NCBI RefSeq assembly: GCF_000381065.1
Contig: NZ_KB905840.1
Span: 219,419-283,418 of the forward strand
Direction: 5' to 3'
From: Propionispira raffinosivorans DSM 20765
GTDB lineage: Bacteria; Bacillota; Negativicutes; Selenomonadales; Selenomonadaceae
Length of the DNA: 64,000 bases
Part shown: piece after piece, positions 25,913 to 34,677 of the stretch
Layout of the letters: each line of letters begins with the position of its first letter
Numbering within the stretch: the stretch's first letter is position 1
The notes under the pieces: generated by a model
What the model was told of the DNA's origin: nothing
The model's input: the letters and a program-made list of their open reading frames with translations, nothing else
The model's database searches: none
Position numbers and translations under genes: made by a program

Positions 25913-25956
25913 AAATGCCATCCAAATTGACAAGCAGTCATTTTGTGATGGCATTT
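25913..25956 (+). terminator. Intrinsic terminator after peroxidase
   Basis: AAATGCCATC (25913-25922) pairs with GATGGCATTT (25947-25956). Confidence 0.75.
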
Positions 25957-26046
25957 ATTATGTTACCACGATAGATGAATATTTTAATATATAAAACGGT
26001 TAAGAGTTTTTATATATTAAGTTGGATTTTCTAAAATACGTTATTG

Positions 26047-26907
26047 TTAGGCACGCATTACATCAATAAAATTAGCCATGTTGATTGGTTGTACGGTATC
26101 TTTTCGTTGTATTAGCATTGTTGTACAATTTCGTAGATGAGAGGGTAATTCATAGGCGGTTAGCATACCTGATTGAAGCTTGTCTTCTACAGCAGATTTT
26201 GGTAATAGAGATATTCCAATACCAGAAGCTACGCCGCCAATAATAGCTTCTAATGAGCCAAACTCAAAACGTTTTAAAGAAATCAACTTATTTTCGAATA
26301 GATATTGTTCCAGCAACGCCCGGTATGAACAGCCAGGACGGAAAACTAATATGACCCTGCTTTTTAAGGCTTTTTCAATGTCTTTTGACGGTTGTCCACC
26401 TTCAGAAATCAAGACCATTTCTTCTTTAAAAGCTTCAATTTCAATAATTTCAGGGTGATTAATGGGTGCTGCAACAAAAGCCAGATCGAGATTGTAATTC
26501 AAAACTTGATTGATTAAGTATTCAGTCGTTCCGGTTTGAAGTGATAATTCAACATTCTGATATAATGAATGATATTTTTTGAGCAATGAAGGAAGATGAA
26601 TTGCGGCTGTCGTTTCCATAGAACCAATTCGTAATAGACCGCCCATAGGTTCAGTCGGATTTAACAGAGAATATAATTCATCTAGTACTTGAGTGAGCTT
26701 TGCACCCTGTTCTAAAAATATTTTACCTGCAGGGGTGATATGGACACCTTTTGCGTTTCGATAGAATAAGTTCACATTTAGATGTGCTTCTAGTTTTCGG
26801 ATGCGTGCTGTAACACTAGATTGTGCATAGCCAAGAGTTTCAGCCGCTTTGGTCATAGAACTGTGTAAAGCGACTTCACGAAATACTTTTATATCATCAA
26901 AATCCAT
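26047..26907 (-). CDS. LysR-family transcriptional regulator
   Basis: A 286-residue regulator with N-terminal winged HTH (FREVALHSSMTKAAETLGYA, then SSVTARIRKLE) and a periplasmic-binding-protein-like effector domain (~90-286). ATG 26907 is 6 nt after GGAG; an upstream GTG overlaps the SD. It is divergent from the YbfB-type MFS transporter, the usual arrangement for LysR genes controlling their neighbour. The effector is unknown. Confidence 0.9.
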   Translation of the reverse strand: MDFDDIKVFREVALHSSMTKAAETLGYAQSSVTARIRKLEAHLNVNLFYRNAKGVHITPAGKIFLEQGAKLTQVLDELYSLLNPTEPMGGLLRIGSMETTAAIHLPSLLKKYHSLYQNVELSLQTGTTEYLINQVLNYNLDLAFVAAPINHPEIIEIEAFKEEMVLISEGGQPSKDIEKALKSRVILVFRPGCSYRALLEQYLFENKLISLKRFEFGSLEAIIGGVASGIGISLLPKSAVEDKLQSGMLTAYELPSHLRNCTTMLIQRKDTVQPINMANFIDVMRA

Positions 26908-27022
26908 TTTAAACTCCACTCCAATAGATAAAAACGATTATTGTTATAGAAAACAATCGCTTCTATGAATAACTAATTTATAGTAACATAAAACTATATT
27001 CTTTGGCAAGGAGATGAATATA

Positions 27023-28195
27023 GTGAATAAACAGCGTAGCAAGTCTATTCTTATTGGTGGGATTTGTGCCTTGAGCTTGGCAATGGGGCTTTCTCGATTT
27101 GGCTTTACGCCAATTATTCCTCTGATGCAAAGAGATACTGGTATATCTGAATGGGTGATCGCCGTGCTCGCTTCGGTGAACAATTTAGGTTATCTGATTG
27201 GAGCATATATTTCAAGAAAACAATGTATTAGAAAGCATTTGCTCCTTTGGTTAGGAATCGGTATAGCTGGCAGTATATTTACGCTGACAGCTATGTCGCT
27301 CACGTTAAATGAAATGTTTTGGCTTTTACTTAGGCTGCTGGCGGGATTCTTCAGTGCCATTTTATTTGTTGTTGCCTCAAGTCTTACTTTGGGGCAAGGG
27401 CGAAGTGACTGGGCTGGATATCTATATAGTGGCGTTGGTATTGGCATTGCATTGAGCGGTATATTTACTCCTCTGTTTGATAGCGCAGGTGGATGGCAAG
27501 CCTCATGGCAGGGATTGGCAGTATGGGGAAGTGCTTTCGGCATTGTGGCATGGCGGACTCTATCAAAGACGCTATGTTTGGCAGCGAAGGAACCAGTAAA
27601 AATTCGACATACGAATCATTTTATGAGAGATTATAAGTGGTATGTTCTTCTCGTTGTCTATGGACTGGAGGGGGTTGGCTATATTATCACCGCTACATTT
27701 ATTGTACAAATGATAAAAGCAATGCCTGAGCTCAGCCATATTGCGAATCAAAGTTGGATATTAATTGGCTTGGCGGCAGTTCCATCCACCCTTCTATGGG
27801 CACAACTGGCAAAAAAGACAGATATTAAAGTGAGTTTAATTCTTGCTTTTGCTTTGCAGGCATTGGGGGTTTTACTAACCGTTGCAATACCAAATCAAAT
27901 TAGTGTCTTGATCGGAGGTGCTTTGTTCGGCGGAACCTTTATGGGAATAACCAGTCTAACGATTACATTAGCAGGCAAGATGAAGCCAGAAAATCAAATG
28001 GAGGCTATCGGAGAATTAACTACGGTATATGCTATAGGTCAGATCATCGGTCCGATTGTAGCAGCATATCTTCAAAAAAATGTTAATAGTTTAGCTCCTA
28101 GCTTTTTTGCTGTATCGGTTTTAATAGTAGCTTTATTTGCGTTGATGGCACTCAGTTTGAAAGATATTATATTGAAAGACTGCAAAAGTGAATAA
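27023..28195 (+). CDS. YbfB/YjiJ-family MFS transporter
   Basis: A 390-residue protein with twelve predicted membrane helices. The N-terminus (LSLAMGLSRFGFTPIIPLMQ) and SVNNLGYLIGAYIS are typical of the YbfB/YjiJ branch of the major facilitator superfamily, probable drug or metabolite exporters. GTG 27023 lies 9 nt after AAGGAG; ATG 27014 overlaps the SD. Divergent from, and probably controlled by, the LysR regulator. Confidence 0.87.
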   Translation: MNKQRSKSILIGGICALSLAMGLSRFGFTPIIPLMQRDTGISEWVIAVLASVNNLGYLIGAYISRKQCIRKHLLLWLGIGIAGSIFTLTAMSLTLNEMFWLLLRLLAGFFSAILFVVASSLTLGQGRSDWAGYLYSGVGIGIALSGIFTPLFDSAGGWQASWQGLAVWGSAFGIVAWRTLSKTLCLAAKEPVKIRHTNHFMRDYKWYVLLVVYGLEGVGYIITATFIVQMIKAMPELSHIANQSWILIGLAAVPSTLLWAQLAKKTDIKVSLILAFALQALGVLLTVAIPNQISVLIGGALFGGTFMGITSLTITLAGKMKPENQMEAIGELTTVYAIGQIIGPIVAAYLQKNVNSLAPSFFAVSVLIVALFALMALSLKDIILKDCKSE

Positions 28196-28216
28196 ATCAT
28201 GCTTACTTAAAATGAT

Positions 28217-29062
28217 TTATAAAGTTACGGATTTAGTACGAAATGCCTCGATCATTTCACTCGTGAGACTTATTTGTAATAGATCTTCTTGCGGAATATT
28301 TTCACGATTTTTCCAAACAGCAAGAGCTAATTCATCTTCTTGAAGCGTTACTTTATCATCACCATCAAGTTCAGCAAAAAAGCCAGCAAGTAAAGTATTA
28401 GAAAAAGGCCATGGCTGACTTTTATAATATGTAAGATTTTTTATTTTTAAGCCCACTTCTTCCATAACTTCACGGCGAACCGTTTCTTCGAAACTTTCAC
28501 CGATTTCGGCAAATCCAGCAATAAGCGCATGGCGTGCATGGTTGCGATTCGCATATTTGGTAAGTAATAAACGATCATCAGTATATACACCAACAATGAT
28601 GGCTGGGGAAATTGTCGGATAAACTTGAAGACCACAATTTTCGCAGTGAAGCAGACGCTCTTTACTGGATTTTTTCATGAGTTTTCCGCAATGACTACAA
28701 AATTTATGTTGTGAATACCATTGGCTTAGTTGATAACCAACAATTCCGGCAAAAGACCGCCAGCATTCAGATTCTGAACGTAATTGTTGGATATTAGCAT
28801 ATGCCCAACCAGAGATATTATTAAGATCGGGATTCTTTACAAGAAAATAATTTGTGCTATCAATCGTGAATAAAAATTGAGCGTTTTCGACAAGATTAGG
28901 ATAGGTCGATGAAAAGTCAGAAAAACGTGGATAGCACAGATGATCGCTGTTTTCGCGGATCAAAATATTGTTTTTTTCGTAAGTTAGACAAATATCGTTG
29001 TTGCTAGCTTGTTTGTTTTCAAATTTATTATTGAAGACTTTGGGCGCTATATCTTGAATCAT
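28217..29062 (-). CDS. nudC: NAD(H) pyrophosphatase NudC (mRNA decapping type)
   Basis: A 281-residue Nudix protein. An N-terminal NudC-like domain is followed by a zinc ribbon (CSHCGKLMKK and CENCGLQVYP) and the Nudix box GFAEIGESFEETVRREVMEEVGL, with all catalytic Glu residues present. NudC hydrolyses NAD(H) and removes NAD caps from RNA. It is the third gene of a minus-strand operon (tautomerase, HxlR regulator, NudC), 20 nt after the HxlR gene, which hints at a redox-stress role. Confidence 0.93.
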   Translation of the reverse strand: MIQDIAPKVFNNKFENKQASNNDICLTYEKNNILIRENSDHLCYPRFSDFSSTYPNLVENAQFLFTIDSTNYFLVKNPDLNNISGWAYANIQQLRSESECWRSFAGIVGYQLSQWYSQHKFCSHCGKLMKKSSKERLLHCENCGLQVYPTISPAIIVGVYTDDRLLLTKYANRNHARHALIAGFAEIGESFEETVRREVMEEVGLKIKNLTYYKSQPWPFSNTLLAGFFAELDGDDKVTLQEDELALAVWKNRENIPQEDLLQISLTSEMIEAFRTKSVTL

Positions 29063-29082
29063 AACAATCCTCCATAAATATA

Positions 29083-29436
29083 CTATTTTTTTTCTTGTGT
29101 TTTGGAGAAATTAAAGACTTCTTTGGACCAGATTCGTGACCATTCACCAAAGGGACGTAATAACTCCATCAGCTCTTTGCCTCTGGTGGTTAATTGGTAT
29201 CCATCAATGGTACGCTCTATAATATCAGCGGTTCTTAATTCTTTGATACGACTGTTTAAGATTGAAGGAGAAATGGATTCGCATCTTTCCTGAAGTTCTC
29301 TGAACGTAGTCGGACCTTTCTGTAAATTCCAGATGATACCCATAGCCCAATTTCTACCTAAAAAATCAAAAAGTGCCATGATTGGAATTCCAGATTTTGA
29401 GCCTCGAACCGGCTTACCGGGACACGGAATAGACAT
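29083..29436 (-). CDS. HxlR-family regulator with N-terminal cysteine
   Basis: A 117-residue winged-helix regulator. Typical HxlR blocks are LGRNWAMGIIWNLQKGPTTF, ISPSILNSRIKELRTADII and YQLTTRGKEL. Cys5 in MSIPCPGKP sits where the redox cysteines of YodB/HypR occur, suggesting thiol sensing of electrophiles or oxidants. ATG 29436 follows GAGGAGG; a longer frame to 29481 runs through the terminator stem. It lies between a 4-oxalocrotonate-tautomerase-like gene and nudC. Confidence 0.88.
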   Translation of the reverse strand: MSIPCPGKPVRGSKSGIPIMALFDFLGRNWAMGIIWNLQKGPTTFRELQERCESISPSILNSRIKELRTADIIERTIDGYQLTTRGKELMELLRPFGEWSRIWSKEVFNFSKTQEKK

Positions 29437-29473
29437 ATTATTCCTCCTCGGATAAATTAAATTTTTGTGAATA

Positions 29474-29504
29474 GCCAGCATCTTTTATTATAAAAGATGC
29501 TGGC
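29474..29504 (-). terminator. Strong stem-loop between tautomerase and HxlR genes
   Basis: GCCAGCATCTTTTAT (29474-29488) and ATAAAAGATGCTGGC (29490-29504) are perfectly complementary. It can act as a partial terminator or processing site inside the minus-strand operon. Confidence 0.65.
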
Positions 29505-29522
29505 CCTAGAATAATTATTGTA

Positions 29523-29717
29523 TTACTTATTCGCTAATTTTTCAACTAAGGGTTGTCCGGCAATACCAATACTGTCAGGGTCATATTCTTCAATAAAGAC
29601 AGTAAAAGAACTTGGTTGTGAATTCGTAACTTCAACTGCAGCAGCAGTTAATTTTTCAATTAATAATTTTTTCGTTTCTGGTGTTGTTTTTTTCATTTGC
29701 ATTGTAATTACTGGCAT
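29523..29717 (-). CDS. 4-oxalocrotonate tautomerase-family protein
   Basis: A 64-residue protein beginning MPVITMQM; Pro2, exposed after Met removal, is the catalytic base of the family, and the length is that of a 4-OT monomer. The remainder (KKLLIEKLTAAAVEVTN, SSFTVFIEEYDPDSIGIAG) fits the beta-alpha-beta fold. Homologues isomerise 2-hydroxymuconate or unknown enol acids. An SD, AAGGATG, precedes it. It shares an operon with the thiol-type HxlR regulator and NudC. Confidence 0.88.
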   Translation of the reverse strand: MPVITMQMKKTTPETKKLLIEKLTAAAVEVTNSQPSSFTVFIEEYDPDSIGIAGQPLVEKLANK

Positions 29718-29748
29718 AAAAACACATCCTTCGTAGATTTTTTTGCAT

Positions 29749-29777
29749 GCATGCTATAGTTATTATAGCATGCTATC
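29749..29777. promoter_or_regulatory. Overlapping palindromes at the tautomerase promoter
   Basis: GCATGCTATA (29749-29758) and TATAGCATGC (29764-29773) form a perfect inverted repeat, and ATAGCATGCTAT (29766-29777) is itself a palindrome. On the minus strand a TATAAT lies inside the repeat, so a bound protein would block the -10 region. The HxlR product is the likely binder. Confidence 0.6.
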
Positions 29778-29940
29778 TTTTTAGTAGCAATGTTGTTTTT
29801 AAAGAATTGCCTATGGAAAGAAAAAGCTATGTGCTGGATGTCCCATTTTTATGGAATGAGTCTTTGATTTATATGTTAAATTTTAGAGGTTTTTTTGGCA
29901 CACTAGAGAAATAATTTATTTATAATATAGCAATTTTTTC

Positions 29941-29994
29941 TTTACAACAATGATATACCTATTGTATAATCTTAGCAGATGATAGTGATTATTA
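29941..29994 (+). promoter_or_regulatory. Promoter and Fur-like box of the HMA/P-type ATPase operon
   Basis: TTTACA (29941-29946), 18-nt spacer, TATAAT (29965-29970). Just downstream TGATAGT-G-ATTATTA (29980-29994) matches 12 of 14 bases of the 7-1-7 Fur consensus and would cover the transcription start. The sequence continues in ATT repeats. Confidence 0.7.
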
Positions 29995-30038
29995 TTATTA
30001 TTAAATGATTTGAGCATAAAAATAGGAGATGGTAGTGC

Positions 30039-30512
30039 ATGAAAAATATGGTAATACCTTTATTCAGTTCGTTTACTGGAACTTTAGTTTTGTTATTTTT
30101 TAATAAACGCAGCCATGCCTTAATGGGAAGTCTCTTTACTGCTCTTACTTTAGCTCATCTAATGAAACATCGTAAAATCATGCAAAAAAATCTCAGTAAG
30201 GAGTGTTTGACATTGAATTTTTTTAATTCATTCAATATACCAACTAGTAAAATGGATGTCATGTTACGTAATGTGAAAATCGTACATTATATTCCTGGAA
30301 GGCTTCGGTTGCATTGCCCAAATTTGGTAAATAACGCAGATGTATCTGTATTAATCACGAATCATTTGCAAACAATCAGGGAAATACATGATTTTAAATT
30401 AAATATTTTAACCGGTTCTATTTTATTGCAATACGATCCGGCATTAGTTTCTCAAAATTCTGATTTATTAAAGATCCATCAATTATTACTGAAGAATTAT
30501 TCGAGGAGATGA
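30039..30512 (+). CDS. HMA_2-type domain protein with N-terminal membrane segment
   Basis: A 157-residue protein. Residues ~1-45 contain hydrophobic stretches (VIPLFSSFTGTLVLLFF); ~75-155 form a ferredoxin-like domain with VHYIPGRLRLHCPNL, the signature of the HMA_2 family. The CxxC metal motif of classical HMA domains is absent; a single Cys follows LRLH. It overlaps functionally with the next two genes: a second HMA_2 protein and a P1B-type ATPase. It may be an ATPase regulatory or metallochaperone partner. SD GGAG; regulated by the Fur-like box upstream. Confidence 0.78.
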   Translation: MKNMVIPLFSSFTGTLVLLFFNKRSHALMGSLFTALTLAHLMKHRKIMQKNLSKECLTLNFFNSFNIPTSKMDVMLRNVKIVHYIPGRLRLHCPNLVNNADVSVLITNHLQTIREIHDFKLNILTGSILLQYDPALVSQNSDLLKIHQLLLKNYSRR

Positions 30513-30518
30513 CAATTT

Positions 30519-31061
30519 ATGTCTTATATTTCAGGACTTGCACTTGGATTATCAGCAGGTAAACAAATTCACCAAATGTTATGTACTAAAGAAAAAGAAC
30601 CAGTTTTGCAGCTTGCTCATGCGATTGATGGCAGACGTCGGTATTATTACAAAAAATTAGTTCAAAATCCAATACTCGCGGCAAAAATAACGAAACGATT
30701 GTTAATGATTCAGGGGATTCTATCGGTAAAATGTAATCCTGTAACTGGAAGTATTTTGTTGACTTTTACATGTAATGACAAGGCTGTAGCGGTTCATTTA
30801 CAAAATGCACTCTATGTTTCTACCCTTCCAGATGCAACTGCACCGTATGCTCATTATCGAATGCGCCTTATGGACTATATCAAAAAAATAAATGAGAAAA
30901 TTCGTCAGACAACACAACAAAAATATGATTTACCAACCATGATTTCCATGGTTTTATTAATGAATGGATTAAAAAAAATATTTCTCCTTGGGCAAAGACC
31001 AAGTGGACCGCAGTTAGTCTGGTGGGCGTTATCACTGCTTAGAGGTGGTAGTTTGCGATGA
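30519..31061 (+). CDS. Second HMA_2-type domain protein
   Basis: A 180-residue protein with HMA_2-like text DGRRRYYYKKLVQNPILAAK and IQGILSVKCNPVTGSILLTF (residues ~35-85), and a hydrophobic C-terminal region (TMISMVLLMNGLKKIFLLG). No CxxC motif. SD GAGGAG; starts 7 nt after the first HMA_2 gene and overlaps the ATPase start by 4 nt, so translational coupling is likely. The two small proteins probably replace the N-terminal metal-binding domains usually fused to P1B ATPases. Confidence 0.78.
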   Translation: MSYISGLALGLSAGKQIHQMLCTKEKEPVLQLAHAIDGRRRYYYKKLVQNPILAAKITKRLLMIQGILSVKCNPVTGSILLTFTCNDKAVAVHLQNALYVSTLPDATAPYAHYRMRLMDYIKKINEKIRQTTQQKYDLPTMISMVLLMNGLKKIFLLGQRPSGPQLVWWALSLLRGGSLR

Positions 31062-33190
31062 AAAACGATTATATTGATTGCAGTATAGCAAACAAGATTG
31101 ATCGATCAAAGCAAGCTTTATTTGCAGCAAAAATTCGAACTTTGCCTATGGTTTTAGCCGTTGTATTTACCCATTCAAACTTGCTGAGAATTTATTACAA
31201 AAAGTCGAGTCAAAAAAATATACAGAAATGCATCATAGAACATGTGAAAACTGTATATTCACAAAATCATTCTTCAAAAAATGCAGTTGTGGAAGAACAC
31301 ATGTCTTTTTCAGAGTACCGTCGGGATGCACTTATTTCATTATCCGGGTTTGCTGTGATGCAAATTTTGCAAAAAACAGCACCTGCAACATTTTTAGCCA
31401 TGCATGTTGCCCGAAAAGTATTTGTGCTTTTTATCGCTCGTAAACTTATCACGAGTGGATTAAAAAGCATTGTTTATGAACGACAGCCAAATGCTGATAC
31501 CTTGACCAGTACAGCCGTTATATCGTCAATCTTAGCTGGAAAACCAGAATCAAGTTTGACGTTACTGGCTTTATCTAATTTTGCTGAGATGCTTACTATG
31601 TTCGCCGCAGATAAAGCGAGAAAACATATTTCTTCGCTTTTATCTTTAGATCAGCAATATGTTTGGAAAATTGAAGAAAATGGACACGAAAGAAAAATTC
31701 GTATTGAGCAAATCGAGCCTGGTGATAAAATAGCAGTTCATCTCGGTGAGAAAATCTGTGTTGATGGTAAAGTAATTGATGGCTATGCGTCGGTTGATCA
31801 AGCTTCAATTACGGGTGAATCAATTCCTGTAGAAAAACATGTGAACGCTACAGTTTATGCGGGTACAGTTATTCAGGGTGGACATCTCGAAATTCTTGTC
31901 GAAAAAGTAGGAGATGATACATCTTTAGCTCGTATTGTTCATATGGTAGAAGATGCACAAACGAGGCGAGCTCCAGTGCAAAATTTTGCCGATCGTATGG
32001 CCAACATGTTAGTTCCAATTTCATTTTTATCAGCAGCGGTTGTTTATGGTGCAACAAGAGATTGGCAGCGTGTATTAAATATGCTTTTTATTGATTTTTC
32101 TTGTGGCTTAAAACTTTCTACGGCTACAGCTATTTCAGCTGCAATTGGTAAAGCTGCTAAACGCGGTATACTGATTAAAGGTGGAAACTATATTGAAACT
32201 TTAGCTGGAATTGATACCATCGTATTAGATAAAACTGGTACGATCACGATTGGACAGCCACAGATAACAGCAATTAATAAGCTCGACCACATTAGTGAAA
32301 AGGAAATCGTGCTTTTAGCAGCTTCAGCAGAAATGCATTCTGCACATCCATTGGCGATCGCTATTCAACAATATGTAGAAAAACAAGGCTGGGAAACGCC
32401 AGACCATCTTTCATCGGAAACCATTATCGCTCGCGGGATGTTAGCACAGGTTCCTAACCAGATCGAATTTTCTGGTGGAACTATTTTAGTGGGTAGTTTA
32501 AAATTCATGAAAGAGGAAAATGTTACAGGACTGGATACTTTTACTTATATTGAATCGACACCGGGATTAAATGTGTTATATATTGCACGCGATGGCATAT
32601 TACTTGGCTTGCTCACTATTCATGATCCAATTCGGCCAGCCTTTAAAAAGGCGATTAATCAATTGCGTCGTCAAGGAATTGATGAAGTCGTGATGATTAC
32701 AGGCGATTCGCAAGTTGTGGCAGAACATGTTGCCTCGGCGATGGATATTGATGAATACTATGCAGAAGCATTGCCAGCCGATAAAGCAAATATTGTGAGC
32801 AAACTGCAGCATCGTGGACATGTATTAATGGTCGGTGATGGCATTAATGATGCGCCAGCTCTTGCTTTTGCGGACATTGGAGTTGCTATGGGCGGAAGAC
32901 GAACTGATATCGCTGTGGAATCATCGGATGTAACGATAAATTCAGAGGATCCACTAAAACTTCCAGAAGTGGTTGAACTTGGACAACAAACGATGCAGTT
33001 AATTCGACAGAATTTTACAGCTACTATTACCATTAATACCATTGCAATGCTCTTAGGAGCTCTTGGCAGAATTACTCCTCTTGTTGCGGCGATTGTACAT
33101 AATGCTGCCACGATTGGCGTGGTTATAAACAGCTCGAGGATTTTAATGCCAGAGAAAAATATATATCAAAGATCGTACCGAAGGAGGTGA
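31058..33190 (+). CDS. P1B-type metal-transporting ATPase, unusual membrane motif
   Basis: A 710-residue P-type ATPase with actuator TGESIPVEKH, phosphorylation loop DKTGTITIGQP, TGDSQVV and hinge GDGINDAPALAFADIGVAM. The transport-site helix reads DFSCGLKLSTATAISAAIG: the usual CPC/SPC motif is replaced by a proline-free SCG. The last helices contain HNAATIGVVINSSRIL, resembling the P1B HN..T..N.S pattern. Cargo cannot be read with certainty; the Fur-like box and surrounding iron genes favour iron or manganese. Overlaps the upstream HMA_2 gene by 4 nt. Confidence 0.88.
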   Translation: MKNDYIDCSIANKIDRSKQALFAAKIRTLPMVLAVVFTHSNLLRIYYKKSSQKNIQKCIIEHVKTVYSQNHSSKNAVVEEHMSFSEYRRDALISLSGFAVMQILQKTAPATFLAMHVARKVFVLFIARKLITSGLKSIVYERQPNADTLTSTAVISSILAGKPESSLTLLALSNFAEMLTMFAADKARKHISSLLSLDQQYVWKIEENGHERKIRIEQIEPGDKIAVHLGEKICVDGKVIDGYASVDQASITGESIPVEKHVNATVYAGTVIQGGHLEILVEKVGDDTSLARIVHMVEDAQTRRAPVQNFADRMANMLVPISFLSAAVVYGATRDWQRVLNMLFIDFSCGLKLSTATAISAAIGKAAKRGILIKGGNYIETLAGIDTIVLDKTGTITIGQPQITAINKLDHISEKEIVLLAASAEMHSAHPLAIAIQQYVEKQGWETPDHLSSETIIARGMLAQVPNQIEFSGGTILVGSLKFMKEENVTGLDTFTYIESTPGLNVLYIARDGILLGLLTIHDPIRPAFKKAINQLRRQGIDEVVMITGDSQVVAEHVASAMDIDEYYAEALPADKANIVSKLQHRGHVLMVGDGINDAPALAFADIGVAMGGRRTDIAVESSDVTINSEDPLKLPEVVELGQQTMQLIRQNFTATITINTIAMLLGALGRITPLVAAIVHNAATIGVVINSSRILMPEKNIYQRSYRRR

Positions 33191-33195
33191 TTTTC

Positions 33196-33396
33196 ATGTT
33201 TTCAAAATCTGATTTTTGGATTGGTTTAGCAGTTGGTGCTGTTGCTGGAGTATTTGGTTACAAATTGCTTGAGCAGCAGCAACAACAAGTGGCTGCATTA
33301 CCACAAGGTCCAGCTGCAATTTCTTTAGCAGAATTACAGCGTCAAAAAGAAGAATTAGAAGATCTCATTGCAGCGCAAGAAGCTGCGGAGAAATAA
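33196..33396 (+). CDS. Small single-pass membrane protein
   Basis: A 66-residue protein with one N-terminal membrane helix (FWIGLAVGAVAGVFGYKLL) and a Gln/Glu-rich coiled coil (SLAELQRQKEELEDLIAAQ). ATG 33196 follows the full anti-SD complement AAGGAGGTGA by 5-8 nt. It directly follows the ATPase gene and ends before a terminator. Possibly an accessory subunit of the ATPase; no family is recognised beyond YtxH-like appearance. Confidence 0.78.
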   Translation: MFSKSDFWIGLAVGAVAGVFGYKLLEQQQQQVAALPQGPAAISLAELQRQKEELEDLIAAQEAAEK

Positions 33397-33429
33397 ATAT
33401 CTTATCAAAGGAATAGTAACTACTTTAAG

Positions 33430-33487
33430 AAAAAGGTACTCTATAGAAGATACACGAAAAAAGTATCGCCTATAGGGTACCTTTTTT
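33430..33487 (+). terminator. Intrinsic terminator of the HMA/ATPase operon
   Basis: AAAAAGGTAC-CTATAG-GATAC pairs with GTATC-CTATAG-GTACCTTTTT, ending in a T6 run. Confidence 0.88.
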
Positions 33488-33617
33488 ATATATATTATTA
33501 GCAATGCGGGTATAATATCATTTTTAGATAAAATCAACATGAAAATGTTATTATCTTGATACTTAAAAATTAGGAAATAGCACATTCGATTAAATTTATA
33601 AAAAATATATAAATGCA

Positions 33618-33670
33618 TTGACAAAAAATGTATAGTGATATGTTATTAGTGAACATGATAATCAATATCG
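33618..33670 (+). promoter_or_regulatory. Promoter and Fur-like box of the apbE-exbBD-tonB operon
   Basis: TTGACA (33618-33623), 17-nt spacer, TGTTAT (33641-33646). TGATAAT-C-AATATCG (33656-33670) overlaps the expected start site and matches the Fur consensus at 12 of 14 positions. This placement excludes the upstream ATG at 33628 as the apbE start. Confidence 0.65.
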
Positions 33671-33690
33671 TTAGAAGGGATCAAAAGAGG

Positions 33691-34662
33691 ATGGTTGTGA
33701 GTGCGGAAACTTATAGTGAACGAAGATTTATGATGAATACTGTAATAGAATTACAGCTATATGAACCGGTAGTAAAAGAAACCATTGAAAAAATTTTTGC
33801 GGTATTTAAAAGAATCGATTGGCTTTGTAATCGTTTTGATTCTCATAGCCAAGTTTATCAAATCAATGCAATGGCGGGCAAACATGGTGTAGCTGTAAGT
33901 GCTGATGTTTTGAAGATATTGAGGTTGTCAAAATGTTTGTCAGACTTTATGCAGGGCGCCTTTGATATAACGATTGGCGCAGTTACGGATTTATGGGGGA
34001 TCGGTCATAATGGTAAATTTGTACCATCAAAACAAGCTCTGAAAAAAATATTACCGCTCATAAATTATAAAATGATGGAAATGGGAACGCAGAGTGTTTT
34101 TTTGCCTTATTCAGGAATGAAGATTGATTTAGGTGGAATTGCTAAAGAATATGCGTTACATCTTGCGGCCGAAGTTGCTTTTCAAAATGGAGTTACAAGG
34201 GGACTTATAAGTGCTGGTGGTGATCTTTGCACGATCGGAGAAAAACCAAATGATGAAACATGGTGTATTGGTATACAGCATCCAAGACGAAAAAACACCA
34301 TTATCGGCAAGGTCTTTTTACATAATTGGAATACCGTCGAGACATCAGGAGATTATCGGCGCTACATAAAAGTTAATGGGAATTATTATACACATGTATT
34401 TGATCCGACAAAAGGAATGTCGACAACAGATTTAACGAGTGTTTCCTTAATATATCGGCGAAATGGCACAGCCATTCCTATTACAGGTTCAGGTATTATG
34501 GTATTAGGATTAGAAAAAAGTTTGCAGCTTTTACGCACAATACCACAGGTAGAGGCAATCTTTATTATGAAAAATCAAGAGATTATAATAACCTCTGGCT
34601 TAAAAAAATATGTAGTTTTTCCATTAATAGAAGAAAGCAATACAATATTAAAATTTATATAA
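33691..34662 (+). CDS. apbE: ApbE-family FAD:protein FMN transferase
   Basis: A ~323-residue protein with ApbE blocks MMNTVIELQLYE, FDSHSQVYQINAMAG, MQGAFDITIGAVTDLWGIG, KIDLGGIAKEYALHLAAE, LISAGGDL and YYTHVFDPTKGMSTTDLTSVS. ApbE covalently attaches FMN to Thr of target proteins using FAD. No convincing lipoprotein signal is visible, so it may be cytoplasmic or use an atypical N-terminus. ATG 33691 or GTG 33697 are the plausible starts (AAGAGG just upstream). Its probable substrate is the FMN-binding lipoprotein at 42681. Confidence 0.9.
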   Translation: MVVSAETYSERRFMMNTVIELQLYEPVVKETIEKIFAVFKRIDWLCNRFDSHSQVYQINAMAGKHGVAVSADVLKILRLSKCLSDFMQGAFDITIGAVTDLWGIGHNGKFVPSKQALKKILPLINYKMMEMGTQSVFLPYSGMKIDLGGIAKEYALHLAAEVAFQNGVTRGLISAGGDLCTIGEKPNDETWCIGIQHPRRKNTIIGKVFLHNWNTVETSGDYRRYIKVNGNYYTHVFDPTKGMSTTDLTSVSLIYRRNGTAIPITGSGIMVLGLEKSLQLLRTIPQVEAIFIMKNQEIIITSGLKKYVVFPLIEESNTILKFI

Positions 34663-34677
34663 GGAGTAAATAGTAGA

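Noticed and set aside
32758..33111. Minus-strand 117-codon frame
   Set aside because: Antisense to the conserved hinge region of the P-type ATPase; no independent evidence.
33628..33690. Upstream start for apbE
   Set aside because: It lies inside the TTGACA-17-TGTTAT promoter, so it would not be transcribed.
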